NCBI GenBank assembly: GCA_018449595.1
Contig: JAAVUU010000006.1
Span: 124,001 to 188,000, forward strand
Direction of reading: 5' to 3'
From: Rhizobiales bacterium dw_265
Lineage (GTDB): Bacteria > Pseudomonadota > Alphaproteobacteria > Micropepsales > Micropepsaceae
DNA length: 64,000 bases
Shown piece after piece: positions 19,197-27,463 of this stretch. Both the position numbers and the translations under genes were made by a program. Within the stretch, counting starts at the first letter, position 1. The number at the start of each line of letters is the position of its first letter. The notes beneath the pieces were generated by a model. That model was not told the origin of the DNA. It did no database searches and worked only from the letters and a program-made list of their open reading frames with translations.

Positions 19197-19505
19197 ATGC
19201 CGAATTCCATACCAGACGCTGAAGGCCCGGCGCGGGTCGTCCTTCCCGCCATCCTGGACCTGAAGGCGATCCCGGCCCTGAAAGAAGAGCTGATGCAGGC
19301 CGCCGCGAGCGCGGGCGGGATCGCGGTCGATGCCGGCCAGGTGCAGCGCATCTCCTCGCTCTGCCTTCAGCTTCTGCTGGCGGCGGGCATGCAGACGGAA
19401 CTTCGCATTTCGCCTTGTTCGAAGGCGTTCAACGAAACGGCCCATGGCCTGGGGATCGCCCCGGCGCTCGGCCTTACAACAGACAGCGATGGCAGGAGAC
19501 AGTGA
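19197..19505 (+). CDS. STAS-domain protein of the chemotaxis operon
   Basis: This 102-residue single-domain protein resembles anti-sigma-factor antagonists and lipid-asymmetry MlaB-type STAS folds: VVLPAILDLKAIPALKEEL, then GGIAVDAGQVQRISSLCLQLLLAA. The start is ATG 19197 with GGAGG eight bases upstream. Small STAS proteins stand beside cheY in several alphaproteobacterial chemotaxis operons, where their role is not settled. The stop overlaps the cheY start (TGATG). The phosphorylatable serine position falls in RISSLCLQ. Confidence 0.8.
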   Translation: MPNSIPDAEGPARVVLPAILDLKAIPALKEELMQAAASAGGIAVDAGQVQRISSLCLQLLLAAGMQTELRISPCSKAFNETAHGLGIAPALGLTTDSDGRRQ

Positions 19506-19873
19506 TGGGCAAGACGATCCTGACGGTGGATGACTCCCGCACCATGCGCAACATGCTGGTGATGGCGCTGACCAATGCCGGCCATACCGTGGTGCAGGCC
19601 GAGGACGGCATGCATGGCGTGGAAATGCTGGCCCAAAATCCGGGCATCGATGTCATCATCACCGACATCAACATGCCGCGCATGGACGGCTATATGTTCA
19701 TCGACCATGTGCGGCGCGATCCCCAGGCCCGCACCACGCCCATCCTGGTGCTGACCACCGAAAGCGAGCCCGCCAAGAAGCAGCGGGCCCGCGATGCCGG
19801 CGCCACCGGCTGGATCGTCAAGCCGTTCGACGCCGAGAAGCTGGTCGCCGCCGTCCGCCGCATAGCGCCATAG
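19505..19873 (+). CDS. cheY: Chemotaxis response regulator CheY (first copy)
   Basis: This 122-residue stand-alone receiver has all catalytic residues: the acidic pair DD (9-10), phospho-acceptor D54 in IITDINMPRMDG, T84 in LVLTTESE, and K106 in VKPF. With no output domain it should act by binding the flagellar switch or serve as a phosphate sink for CheA. It sits directly upstream of cheA. Confidence 0.95.
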   Translation: MGKTILTVDDSRTMRNMLVMALTNAGHTVVQAEDGMHGVEMLAQNPGIDVIITDINMPRMDGYMFIDHVRRDPQARTTPILVLTTESEPAKKQRARDAGATGWIVKPFDAEKLVAAVRRIAP

Positions 19874-19881
19874 GCACCGCC

Positions 19882-21969
19882 ATGGATTCGATGGAAGTCA
19901 TCAGGCAGGGCTACTTCCAGGAATGCGAAGAGCTGCTGCTTGCCATGGAGGAAGGCCTCATCGCCATGGAAAGCGGCGAGGCCGACGCGGAGACCATCAA
20001 TGCGGTGTTCCGCGCCGTTCATTCCATCAAGGGCGGGGGCGGCGCCTTCGGCCTCAGTCACCTGGTCAAATTCGCGCATGGCTTTGAAACCGTGCTCGAC
20101 CATGTGCGTTCGGGGGTGCTGACGCCGGAGGCCGACAGCATCAAGATCCTGCTGCGGGCCGGCGATGTGCTGGCCGATCATGTCAATGCGGCACGCAGCG
20201 GCCGCGCCCTGGCGGCGGACCATGGCGACGATACCGTGGCCGATCTCGCCGCCCTGGCCGGCGGCGAGGCGGAAGAAGAAGAAGAGGGCGGCGATCCCTT
20301 CGCGTCCAGCTTCACGCCGCTGCGGCTGGACCTTGACGATGACACTTCCACACCGGGCACGCCGGGCATGCCGGGCTGGCGCATCCTGTTCCGCCCCACC
20401 GGCCGGCTGTATGCCAAGGCCAATGAGCCCTTCCTGATTCTGCGCGAACTGGAATCGCTGGGGCCCTGCGAGGTGGAAGCCGATCTTTCCGCGCTGCCGC
20501 CCCTGGCGGATTTCGACACCGACCGGAGCTACCTGGGCTGGACCATCCGCCTGATGGCCGATGTGCCGCGCGCGGCGGTGGAGGAGGTCTTCGAATTCGT
20601 TGTCGATGACTGCGTGCTGGAGATCGAGCTTTTGGCCGATCCGGTCGCGGACATCGAACTGCCCCTGCCTGCCATGGCGCCACAAGACGCGCCGGAAGCC
20701 CCGCAAACACCGGAGGCGCCCGACAAACAGGCCGCGCCCGCCGAGGCGCCCAAGCAGACCATCCGCGTCGATCTCGACAAGGTGGACCGGCTGGTGAACC
20801 TGGTGGGCGAGCTGGTCATCACCCAGGCCATGCTGACCCAGCGCGTCACGGAATCCGGCCTGGCCCGCACCTCGCTGGTCAGCAACGGACTGGCGGAACT
20901 GGAACATCTGCTGCGCGACCTGCAGGAAGGGGTGATGGCGATCCGCACCCAGCCGGTGAAGTCGGTATTCCAGCGCATGCCGCGCCTGGTGCGCGAACTG
21001 TCCGTGCAGACCGAAAAGCAGGTGCATCTGGTGCTGGAAGGCGAGGCAACCGAGGTGGACAAGACCGTGATCGAGCGGCTGGGCGAACCGCTGACCCATA
21101 TGATCCGCAATGCCGTGGATCACGGGCTGGAAGCGACCGCCGCCCGTATCGCGGCCGGCAAGCCGGCGGAAGGCACGGTGAAACTGTCGGCCGAACATCG
21201 CGGCGGGCGCATCGTCATCGAGGTCAGCGACAATGGCGGCGGCATTAACCGCGCCCGGGTGCGCGAAAAGGCGGTCGAGAAGGGCCTGATTTCCGCCGCC
21301 GCCGTCCTCACCGATGAGGAAACCGACAATCTGATCTTCAAGCCGGGCTTTTCCACCGCCAGCCAGGTCTCCAACATTTCCGGGCGCGGCGTCGGCATGG
21401 ATGTGGTCCGCCGCAGCATCCAGGACCTGGGCGGGCGCATCGTCATCAATTCCGTGCCGGGCCAGGGCAGCCGCTTCAGCCTGACCCTGCCGCTGACGCT
21501 GGCGGTGCTGGACGGCATGGTGGTGGCGGTGGGCGGCCAGACCTTCGTGCTGCCTTTGACCCATATCGTGGAAAGCCTGAAGCCGCGCGAACAGGATATC
21601 CGCCCCTTCGGCCGCGACCGCTCGCTGCTGAAGGTGCGCGATGCCTATGTGCCGCTGGTCAAGGTCGGCGCGCTCCTGGGCGTGCCCGGGTCGCAGCCGG
21701 ACGCGGCGGGCGGGGTGGTGATCCTGGTGGAAAGCGAAGGCTCGGGCCGGCTGGCCCTGGCGGTGGACCAGATTCTCGGCCAGCGCCAGGTGGTCATCAA
21801 GAGCTTCGAAGCCAATTATCGCAACATCGACGGCATCGCCGCCGCCACCATCCTGGGCGACGGCCGTGTCGCCCTCATCCTGGACGTGGACGGCATCGTC
21901 TCGCGCTGCCGCGCCGACGCCTGCCACAATGAAGACATCGAACTTGCAGCCACGGGGACCGGACCATGA
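19882..21969 (+). CDS. cheA: Chemotaxis histidine kinase CheA
   Basis: This 695-residue kinase has P1 with phospho-histidine H47 in AVHSIKGGGGAFG. A variable acidic linker and a P2-like segment (about 150-265) precede the dimerisation domain. The ATPase domain (about 340-540) carries the N box HMIRNAVDHGLE, the G1 box DNGGGI and the G2 box GRGVGMDVV. A CheW-like P5 domain closes the protein. It phosphorylates CheY, CheB and possibly the second CheY. The frame ends with a 4-bp overlap into cheW, typical of this operon. Confidence 0.96.
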   Translation: MDSMEVIRQGYFQECEELLLAMEEGLIAMESGEADAETINAVFRAVHSIKGGGGAFGLSHLVKFAHGFETVLDHVRSGVLTPEADSIKILLRAGDVLADHVNAARSGRALAADHGDDTVADLAALAGGEAEEEEEGGDPFASSFTPLRLDLDDDTSTPGTPGMPGWRILFRPTGRLYAKANEPFLILRELESLGPCEVEADLSALPPLADFDTDRSYLGWTIRLMADVPRAAVEEVFEFVVDDCVLEIELLADPVADIELPLPAMAPQDAPEAPQTPEAPDKQAAPAEAPKQTIRVDLDKVDRLVNLVGELVITQAMLTQRVTESGLARTSLVSNGLAELEHLLRDLQEGVMAIRTQPVKSVFQRMPRLVRELSVQTEKQVHLVLEGEATEVDKTVIERLGEPLTHMIRNAVDHGLEATAARIAAGKPAEGTVKLSAEHRGGRIVIEVSDNGGGINRARVREKAVEKGLISAAAVLTDEETDNLIFKPGFSTASQVSNISGRGVGMDVVRRSIQDLGGRIVINSVPGQGSRFSLTLPLTLAVLDGMVVAVGGQTFVLPLTHIVESLKPREQDIRPFGRDRSLLKVRDAYVPLVKVGALLGVPGSQPDAAGGVVILVESEGSGRLALAVDQILGQRQVVIKSFEANYRNIDGIAAATILGDGRVALILDVDGIVSRCRADACHNEDIELAATGTGP

Positions 21970-22430
21970 GCGACACGATTGACGAAATGCGTTTGCAGTT
22001 CATCACCTTTCTCACCGGCGAACAGGAATATGGCGCCAACATCATGACCATCCGCGAAATACGCGGCTGGACCGAAACCACGCCCTTGCCGCATTCCCCC
22101 GATTATGTGCGCGGCGTCATCAACCTGCGCGGCGTGGTGCTGCCGGTGGTGGACCTCAAGGCACGGCTGGGCCGGGGGCTGACCGCCGCCAATCCCAAGC
22201 ATGTCATCATCGTGGTCAATATGGGCGCGCGCACCCTGGGCCTGCTGGTGGATGCGGTGTCCGACATCCTCACCGCCAAGGCGGCGGAAATACAGCCCAC
22301 GCCGGACCTGGCGCGCGACACCCAGAGCGATTTCGTCGAGGGCATCGTGGTGCTGGACCAGCGCATGGTGACCCTGCTGTCGATGGAGAAACTGGCCCAG
22401 TCCTTCGCGGGCGCGGCCGAGGCGGCATGA
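21966..22430 (+). CDS. cheW: Chemotaxis adaptor CheW
   Basis: This 154-residue two-lobed SH3-like adaptor couples receptors to CheA. Recognisable signatures are FLTGEQEYGANIMTIREI at the start, the conserved SPDYVRGVINLRGVVLPVVDL block near residues 45-65, and VDAVSDIL near 95. It overlaps both cheA and cheR by 4 bp. Confidence 0.96.
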   Translation: MSDTIDEMRLQFITFLTGEQEYGANIMTIREIRGWTETTPLPHSPDYVRGVINLRGVVLPVVDLKARLGRGLTAANPKHVIIVVNMGARTLGLLVDAVSDILTAKAAEIQPTPDLARDTQSDFVEGIVVLDQRMVTLLSMEKLAQSFAGAAEAA

Positions 22431-23290
22431 TGGCGGTGGCGGCCGGATCGCAGGCAGGGCTGGTTCCCGACGCGGAATTCGCCTTCACGGCGGCGGATTT
22501 CCGCAAGATCGCGGCGCTGGTGCATGGCGAAGCGGGCATCGTGCTGTCCGAAGGCAAGGCGCATCTGGTCTATTCGCGCCTGGCCAAGCGGCTGCGCGGC
22601 ATCGGACTTCGCAGCTTTCGCGACTATTGCGCGCTGGTGCAAAGCGATGCCGGCGCCGACGAACGCATCGCCATGATCGCGGCCATGACCACCAATGTCA
22701 CCCGCTTCTTCCGCGAGCCGCATCATTTCGACCATCTGCGCACCCTGCTGCCGCCGCTGGCCGCCGCGGCGCGGGCCGGGCGGCGCCTGCGCATCTGGTC
22801 GGCCGGCTGTTCCTCGGGCGAGGAGCCCTATTCGATCGCGCTCACTTTGCTGGATGCGATGCCGGACGCGGCCCAGCATGACGTGCGCATCCTGGCCACC
22901 GATCTCGATCCCAACATGCTGACCCGGGGCCGGGCGGCGCGCTATTCGCGCCATGCGGTAGCGCAAGTGCCCCCGGCGCTGAAGGACCGCTTTACCGTCG
23001 CGGAAGCGGACGGCGTGGCGATCTGCGACGCGGCCCGCGCGCTGGTGCAGTTCAACGAACTCAACCTTCTGGCGCAATGGCCGATGAAGGGCCGCTTCGA
23101 CATCATCTTCTGCCGCAATGTCATGATCTATTTCGACGAGCCCACCCAGGAGGGCATCTGGCGCAAGTTCGCCGGCCTTCTCAATCCCGGCGGCTCGCTG
23201 TTCATCGGCCATTCCGAGCGCATCGCCACCGAGCGCCAGCCCTTCGACCTGGTGGCCCAGACCACCTACAAATTGCGGGGGCACCGATGA
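22427..23290 (+). CDS. cheR: Chemotaxis protein methyltransferase CheR
   Basis: This 287-residue enzyme transfers methyl groups from S-adenosylmethionine to receptor glutamates. It has an N-terminal helical domain with TNVTRFFREPHHF near residue 90, the SAM-binding loop WSAGCSSGEEPYSIA near 124-138, and FCRNVMIYFDEPTQ near 228-241. No extra C-terminal TPR is present. The receptor at the head of the operon ends in a WQEF motif that could recruit it. Confidence 0.96.
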   Translation: MMAVAAGSQAGLVPDAEFAFTAADFRKIAALVHGEAGIVLSEGKAHLVYSRLAKRLRGIGLRSFRDYCALVQSDAGADERIAMIAAMTTNVTRFFREPHHFDHLRTLLPPLAAAARAGRRLRIWSAGCSSGEEPYSIALTLLDAMPDAAQHDVRILATDLDPNMLTRGRAARYSRHAVAQVPPALKDRFTVAEADGVAICDAARALVQFNELNLLAQWPMKGRFDIIFCRNVMIYFDEPTQEGIWRKFAGLLNPGGSLFIGHSERIATERQPFDLVAQTTYKLRGHR

Positions 23291-24345
23291 CCGCGCCCAT
23301 CCGCGTCCTGATCGTGGACGATTCCGCCACCATCCGCAGCCTGTTGTCGGCGCTGCTGTCGCGCGATCCGCAAATCGAAGTGGTGGGCGAAGCGCCCGAA
23401 CCGGCCGTGGCCCGCCAGATGATCAAGGATCTCAGCCCGGATGTGATCACCCTGGATGTGGAAATGCCCCATATGAACGGGCTGGAATTCCTGGAAAAGA
23501 TCATGCGGCTGCGGCCCATGCCGGTGGTGATGGTCTCCACACTCACCCAGAAGGGCGCCGAGGTGACCCTGGCGGCGCTGGAGCTGGGCGCGGTCGATTT
23601 CTTTCCCAAGCCCACCGACAATGCCGCCGCCCTGCTGGAAGGCGGCGGCGCGGAACTGGTCGCCAAGGTCAAGGCCGCCGCCCGCGCCCGCGTGCGGCCC
23701 CTGTCGCGTACCATTGTCGTGCCGCCGCTGGAAGGTTTCGATCCCGGCGACAGCGTGGTCGCCATCGGCTCCTCGACCGGCGGCGTGGAAGCCTTGTTGC
23801 AGGTGCTGTCGGCCTTTCCGGCCAACTGCCCGCCCACCGTCATCACCCAGCACATGCCGCCGCATTTCACCGCCTCCTTCGCGGCCCGGCTGTCGCGGAT
23901 GTGCCGGCCGCAGGTCAGCGAGGCCCGCGACGGCGATGTGCTGCGCCCCGGCCATGTCTTCATCGCGCCGGGCGGCGAGGCGCATCTGGAAATCACCGGG
24001 CGCACCACCCTGCGCTGCAAGCTGGATGCCTCGGCGCCGGTCAGCGGCCATCGTCCGTCGGTGGATGTGTTGTTTCGTTCCGTCGCGGCCTCGGCCGGCG
24101 GCCGCGCCGTCGGCGCGATCCTCACCGGGATGGGCAGCGACGGCGCCAGCGGCCTGCTGGAGATGCGCAAGGCCGGCGCCGCCACCATCGGACAGGACGA
24201 AGCCAGCGCCATCATCTACGGCATGCCGCGGGCCGCCTTCGAGCGGGGCGCGGTTCAGACCCAGCTGCCGCTGGAGAAGATAGGACCGGAAATACTTCGT
24301 CTTTGTGGAACCGAAAAGGAGAAGCGCCATGCCCGCAGCGGCTAA
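23287..24345 (+). CDS. cheB: Chemotaxis response regulator protein-glutamate methylesterase CheB
   Basis: This 352-residue protein has a receiver (1-120) with DD at 11-12 and phospho-acceptor D57 (TLDVEMPHMNG), followed by the methylesterase domain. The catalytic triad motifs are Ser in IGSSTGG near 160, His in TQHMPPHFT near 186 and Asp in TGMGSDGA near 282. It removes receptor methyl groups (and deamidates glutamines) when phosphorylated by CheA. The ATG overlaps the cheR stop. Confidence 0.96.
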   Translation: MTAPIRVLIVDDSATIRSLLSALLSRDPQIEVVGEAPEPAVARQMIKDLSPDVITLDVEMPHMNGLEFLEKIMRLRPMPVVMVSTLTQKGAEVTLAALELGAVDFFPKPTDNAAALLEGGGAELVAKVKAAARARVRPLSRTIVVPPLEGFDPGDSVVAIGSSTGGVEALLQVLSAFPANCPPTVITQHMPPHFTASFAARLSRMCRPQVSEARDGDVLRPGHVFIAPGGEAHLEITGRTTLRCKLDASAPVSGHRPSVDVLFRSVAASAGGRAVGAILTGMGSDGASGLLEMRKAGAATIGQDEASAIIYGMPRAAFERGAVQTQLPLEKIGPEILRLCGTEKEKRHARSG

Positions 24346-24718
24346 ATTGAAAGTGGTGGTGGTGGACGACCAGATGACCATGCGCAGCCTGGTCCGCACC
24401 AGCCTGCAGCAGATGGGCGTGGTCGAAATCCGCGAATATCCTTCCGCCGGCGAGGCGTTGCAGGGATTGAAGGAGGCGCCCACCCATCTGGTGATCTCCG
24501 ATTTCAACATGCCGGGCATCGACGGGTTGGAGTTCCTGCACACCGTGCGCACCGATGCGGCGCTGAAAAGCACGGCTTTCATTCTCCTGACCGGACGGGC
24601 GGACAAGGATCTGGTGCAGCGCGCCGCGCAACTCGGCGCCAACAACTACCTGGTCAAGCCTTTCACGGTGGCCAATCTCAAGGGCAAGCTGGAACAGGTC
24701 TTCGGGCCGCTTTCGTGA
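24329..24718 (+). CDS. cheY: Chemotaxis response regulator CheY (second copy)
   Basis: This 129-residue receiver-only protein has acidic residues DD at 13-14, phospho-acceptor D58 in VISDFNMPGIDG, and the K in VKPF near 110. The start at ATG 24329 has AAAGGAG upstream and overlaps the end of cheB by 17 bp; a GTG at 24305 is less likely. Two CheY proteins in one alphaproteobacterial operon usually divide labour, one contacting the motor and one draining phosphate; which is which cannot be told. Confidence 0.93.
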   Translation: MPAAAKLKVVVVDDQMTMRSLVRTSLQQMGVVEIREYPSAGEALQGLKEAPTHLVISDFNMPGIDGLEFLHTVRTDAALKSTAFILLTGRADKDLVQRAAQLGANNYLVKPFTVANLKGKLEQVFGPLS

Positions 24719-25305
24719 TGCAAAATTCCGCGGCATGGCAGGACACCGAACAAGGATTGCGGCGGTTTCGCAACCCGCAGGACGGTCAGTGGCATGTCCA
24801 GATCATGCAGGGCGACTATTATGTCTCCGACCGGCCCGACGAAGTGCTGACCACCATCCTGGGCTCCTGCATCTCCGCCTGCATCCGCGATCCGGTGGCC
24901 GGGCTGGGCGGCATGAATCATTTCCTGCTGCCGGAAGGCAGCGGCGCCGACGCCAGCGCCCAGCGTTTCGGCGTCAATGCGATGGAAAAGCTGATCAACG
25001 GCATTCTGGGCCGGGGCGGCGACCGCCGCCGGCTGGAGGCCAAGCTGTTCGGCGGCGCCAATGTCATCGCCGCGCTGTCTTCGGTCGGCACCCGCAACGC
25101 CGCTTTCGCCCGCCGCTTCCTGGAGGATGAAGGCATTGGGCTGGCCGGCGGCGATGTCGGCGGCACCCATCCGCGTCGCATCCAGTTCTGGCCGGCATCG
25201 GGACGCGCCCGCCAACTGGCGGTGCGCGCCGACAGCAAGACGCTGGTGGAAAGCGAAATCCGGGATTCGCGCCGTCCGGTCGAGTCCGACGTGGAACTGT
25301 TTTAG
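24718..25305 (+). CDS. cheD: Chemoreceptor glutamine deamidase CheD
   Basis: This protein of about 195 residues has the cysteine-hydrolase signature LGSCISAC (nucleophile C51) and the catalytic histidine in GMNHFLLP (H68), both in their expected spacing. It deamidates receptor glutamines. Start ATG 24718 gives a TGATG overlap with the second cheY; GTG 24715 is the alternative. About 40 residues at the C-terminus (ADSKTLVESEIRDSRRPVESDVELF region) extend beyond the core fold. Confidence 0.92.
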   Translation: MQNSAAWQDTEQGLRRFRNPQDGQWHVQIMQGDYYVSDRPDEVLTTILGSCISACIRDPVAGLGGMNHFLLPEGSGADASAQRFGVNAMEKLINGILGRGGDRRRLEAKLFGGANVIAALSSVGTRNAAFARRFLEDEGIGLAGGDVGGTHPRRIQFWPASGRARQLAVRADSKTLVESEIRDSRRPVESDVELF

Positions 25306-25313
25306 GAGCGGCG

Positions 25314-25637
25314 ATGGAAAATTCACTCCTCTGGCTGGATGCGGTGGCGCAGGAATTGAAACTGCTGGCGGACGATATCGCCGCGCTCGGCGAACGGCTT
25401 TCGGGCGAAGCAGGCAACGGGCCTTGCGCGGCGCTTCAATATTTCGACCCGCTGTCGCAGCGCGCCGCGGCGCAGGCCGACCTGCTGCTGGCGCTTCGCA
25501 CACGCGGCGCCGATCCGGCGATGCTGATCGCGCGGGTGCCGTTTCACGACGCCAGGCTGCGCCTGCTGGCGGCGGTGACGGGGGAGGCCCGGCCGCCTGC
25601 GGCGCCGGACGGCGTTGCCGGGATGGAGCTGTTCTGA
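25314..25637 (+). CDS. Small protein of unknown function in the chemotaxis operon
   Basis: This 107-residue, probably all-helical and acidic protein (WLDAVAQELKLLADDIAALGERL) follows cheD after 8 bp and has GGAGCGGCG before the ATG. It ends GMELF; CheD just upstream ends VELF. No domain is recognised. Position between cheD and a degenerate receiver makes a chemotaxis role likely; candidates are a phosphatase-like or scaffold protein, but no CheZ/CheX motif is seen. Confidence 0.75.
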   Translation: MENSLLWLDAVAQELKLLADDIAALGERLSGEAGNGPCAALQYFDPLSQRAAAQADLLLALRTRGADPAMLIARVPFHDARLRLLAAVTGEARPPAAPDGVAGMELF

Positions 25638-25647
25638 GGGACCGGCC

Positions 25648-26238
25648 ATGAGCGCGAAGCGATACAATCTCTCCAACCTGTCGGCCCTGATCGTGGACGG
25701 CGACACCCATGCGGTGGAGTTGCTGGGCGGCATGTTGCGCGCCTTCGGCCTGCAACGCCAGACCGTGGCGCCGACCGGCGGCGAGGTTCTGTCCCGGCTG
25801 GTCGGGCGGACGGCGTTCGACCTGGTGCTGTGCGAATCCGAATTGAGCGACATGGCGGGCGCCGAACTGGTGAGCCGGTTGCGGCGTCAGGCCGATAACG
25901 CCATCCGCTTTGCCCCCATCGTCGTGCTGACCGGGCATACCCCGCTTTCCAGCGTCGGCGCACTGCGCGACAGCGGGGCCCATTGCATCGTCAAGAAGCC
26001 GATCTCGCCCGCGACGCTGTTCGACCGCATTGTCTGGGCGGCCGAAAATACCCGCACCTTCGTCGAAACCGACAGCTATGCCGGACCCGACCGGCGCTTC
26101 CGCAACCTGCCGCCGGCCGATGGCGTATGGCGGCGCTCCACCGATCTGACCTCCCAGGTGGGCGAGGCGAGCGAGCCCAATCTCAGCCAGGCGGAAATCG
26201 ATTCCTTCATGAAACCCACAAGGATATCCCTCGAATGA
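25648..26238 (+). CDS. Receiver-domain protein lacking the phospho-acceptor aspartate, with GPDRRF tail
   Basis: This 196-residue protein has a receiver fold over residues 12-130. The usual phospho-acceptor position holds glutamate (E63 in DLVLCESELSDM), and the acidic pair is reduced to VDGD. The lysine in VKKP (116-117) remains. After the receiver comes the YAGPDRRFR motif (145-151) found in a group of alphaproteobacterial receivers, then an acidic tail. It therefore probably works without phosphorylation, or imitates the phosphorylated state. The start at ATG 25648 follows GAGGG. Its stop overlaps the next gene. Confidence 0.85.
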   Translation: MSAKRYNLSNLSALIVDGDTHAVELLGGMLRAFGLQRQTVAPTGGEVLSRLVGRTAFDLVLCESELSDMAGAELVSRLRRQADNAIRFAPIVVLTGHTPLSSVGALRDSGAHCIVKKPISPATLFDRIVWAAENTRTFVETDSYAGPDRRFRNLPPADGVWRRSTDLTSQVGEASEPNLSQAEIDSFMKPTRISLE

Positions 26239-26768
26239 CCGCCAAGGCGCGCCTGATCACTCCGCCCTACCAGCTTCAGCAGAAGCTTCTCGAACCCGGC
26301 GGCATCGAGAAGGACAAGGCCGTGGCGGACGCCGCCGCGGCCGTTGAAAATCTTCGCCAGAAACTGTCCATCGCGCTGGCCGAAGAGGTGGCGCGGCTGG
26401 AGAAAAGCGCGTCGCAGGATGGCCGGGGGGATGAAACGGCGGTGGGCGACCTGCGGAAAATCGCGCGGGTGATCTACAATCTGGCCGGCACTTATAGAAA
26501 TGCCGAACTGCAGTTCGTGGCCGCCAACCTGCTGGATTCGATGGAGGCGATGCGCGACCGGGGCGTCTCCTGCACCGCGCCGGTGGAAGTGCATGCCCGC
26601 GCCGCCCGCCTGTTCGCCGCCGCCGGAGACAAGGTCTCGCCGGCCAGCACCGACGCCGTGCTGAAACAGTTGAAGGGCATGACCGAACACCTGCAGTTGC
26701 AGCGGCCCTGTTCGCCCGAAAACTGCGCGCGCTGCCCCGCGGCGCCCAGGTCCCAGGCCCCGGGATAG
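26235..26768 (+). CDS. Chemotaxis-operon protein of unknown function, possibly CheE-like
   Basis: This 177-residue, mostly helical protein (DAAAAVENLRQKLSIALAEEVARLEK; later a helix around residues 75-105) has a C-terminal CSPENCARCP cysteine cluster that could bind metal. The ATG overlaps the previous stop (ATGA), so it belongs to the chemotaxis operon and is its last gene. The opening (KARLITPPYQLQQKLLEPGG) and place in the operon recall the CheE proteins of Caulobacterales, a comparison made from memory. Function is otherwise unknown. Confidence 0.75.
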   Translation: MTAKARLITPPYQLQQKLLEPGGIEKDKAVADAAAAVENLRQKLSIALAEEVARLEKSASQDGRGDETAVGDLRKIARVIYNLAGTYRNAELQFVAANLLDSMEAMRDRGVSCTAPVEVHARAARLFAAAGDKVSPASTDAVLKQLKGMTEHLQLQRPCSPENCARCPAAPRSQAPG

Positions 26769-26781
26769 TCCGCGGTTTTCT

Positions 26782-27339
26782 TCAGGGAACCAGCCCGCTG
26801 GCACGATAGGCCTGGACAATCGCGTCGTAGACCGAAACATCGCCACGGCTTCGGGCAACGAGCTGGGCGCCCTCGATCGCCGCGAAAATCGCCAGCGCGC
26901 GATGCGGAACCGCATCCGCGTCTTTCCTGAGCGACAGGGCCTTGGCAAGCCAGCGGACGTTCATCTCGCCGAACTTCACCACTTCGTCTCTCACCTCGGC
27001 GGGTAATTCACTGTGTTCCGCCGCCATGATTCCACCCAGGCACATGCGGTTCTGGTTCTGCAAGGTGGTGCGGAAGACGTCGGCATATTTGCGGATGCAG
27101 GCCGCCGGATCGGAACTGCCGGCGAGCACGCCCTCCAGATAGTCCTCGAAGTCCGCGGTGTAACGGCGCGCCAGCGCACCACCCAAGTTCCCCTTGTTCG
27201 GGAAATAATGATGGATGCTCGCGCTTTTGATGCCGACATCCTTCGCCAGCTCGCGGAAGCTCAATCCGCTATAGCCGCGATCCTGCACCGTCAGGCGCGC
27301 CGCCGCCATGATCTTTTCCCTGGTATCGCCTGCGGTCAC
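26782..27339 (-). CDS. TetR-family repressor
   Basis: This 185-residue protein has an N-terminal helix-turn-helix (residues 9-55, with FRELAKDVGIKSASIHHYFPNKGNLG) and a helical ligand domain of TetR_C type. It starts with GTG at 27339 behind AGGAGG. It is divergent from an amidase gene and the 124-bp interval carries two matching operator copies, so it most likely represses itself and the amidase until an inducer binds. Confidence 0.93.
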   Translation of the reverse strand: MTAGDTREKIMAAARLTVQDRGYSGLSFRELAKDVGIKSASIHHYFPNKGNLGGALARRYTADFEDYLEGVLAGSSDPAACIRKYADVFRTTLQNQNRMCLGGIMAAEHSELPAEVRDEVVKFGEMNVRWLAKALSLRKDADAVPHRALAIFAAIEGAQLVARSRGDVSVYDAIVQAYRASGLVP

Positions 27340-27349
27340 GGGAGCCTCC

Positions 27350-27369
27350 TATCTACCTGACGATAGATA
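27350..27369. promoter_or_regulatory. TetR-type operator, copy proximal to the repressor gene
   Basis: TATCTA-CCTGACGA-TAGATA forms an inverted repeat. Its inner 15 bases (27352-27366) are the exact reverse complement of 27424-27438 near the amidase. It lies just upstream of the repressor ribosome site. Confidence 0.7.
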
Positions 27370-27419
27370 GGGGTTGACAACAAAGATTGGAAGGCCCAGT
27401 TGAAGCCCGTCAGGCTTAC

Positions 27420-27438
27420 CTACCTATCGTCAGGTAGA
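27420..27438. promoter_or_regulatory. TetR-type operator, copy proximal to the amidase gene
   Basis: CTACCT-ATCGTC-AGGTAG (27420-27437) is a perfect 6-bp dyad and shares a 15-base core, in opposite orientation, with the copy at 27352-27366. It lies 26 bp before the amidase ATG. A TTGACA hexamer at 27374 between the two copies may be a -35 element. Confidence 0.7.
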
Positions 27439-27463
27439 ATTATCGCCCGGCAGGAGAACAGCC

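Noticed and set aside
19690-21927. 745-codon minus-strand frame opposite cheA
   Set aside because: Histidine- and glutamine-rich antisense translation of cheA codons; no ribosome site.
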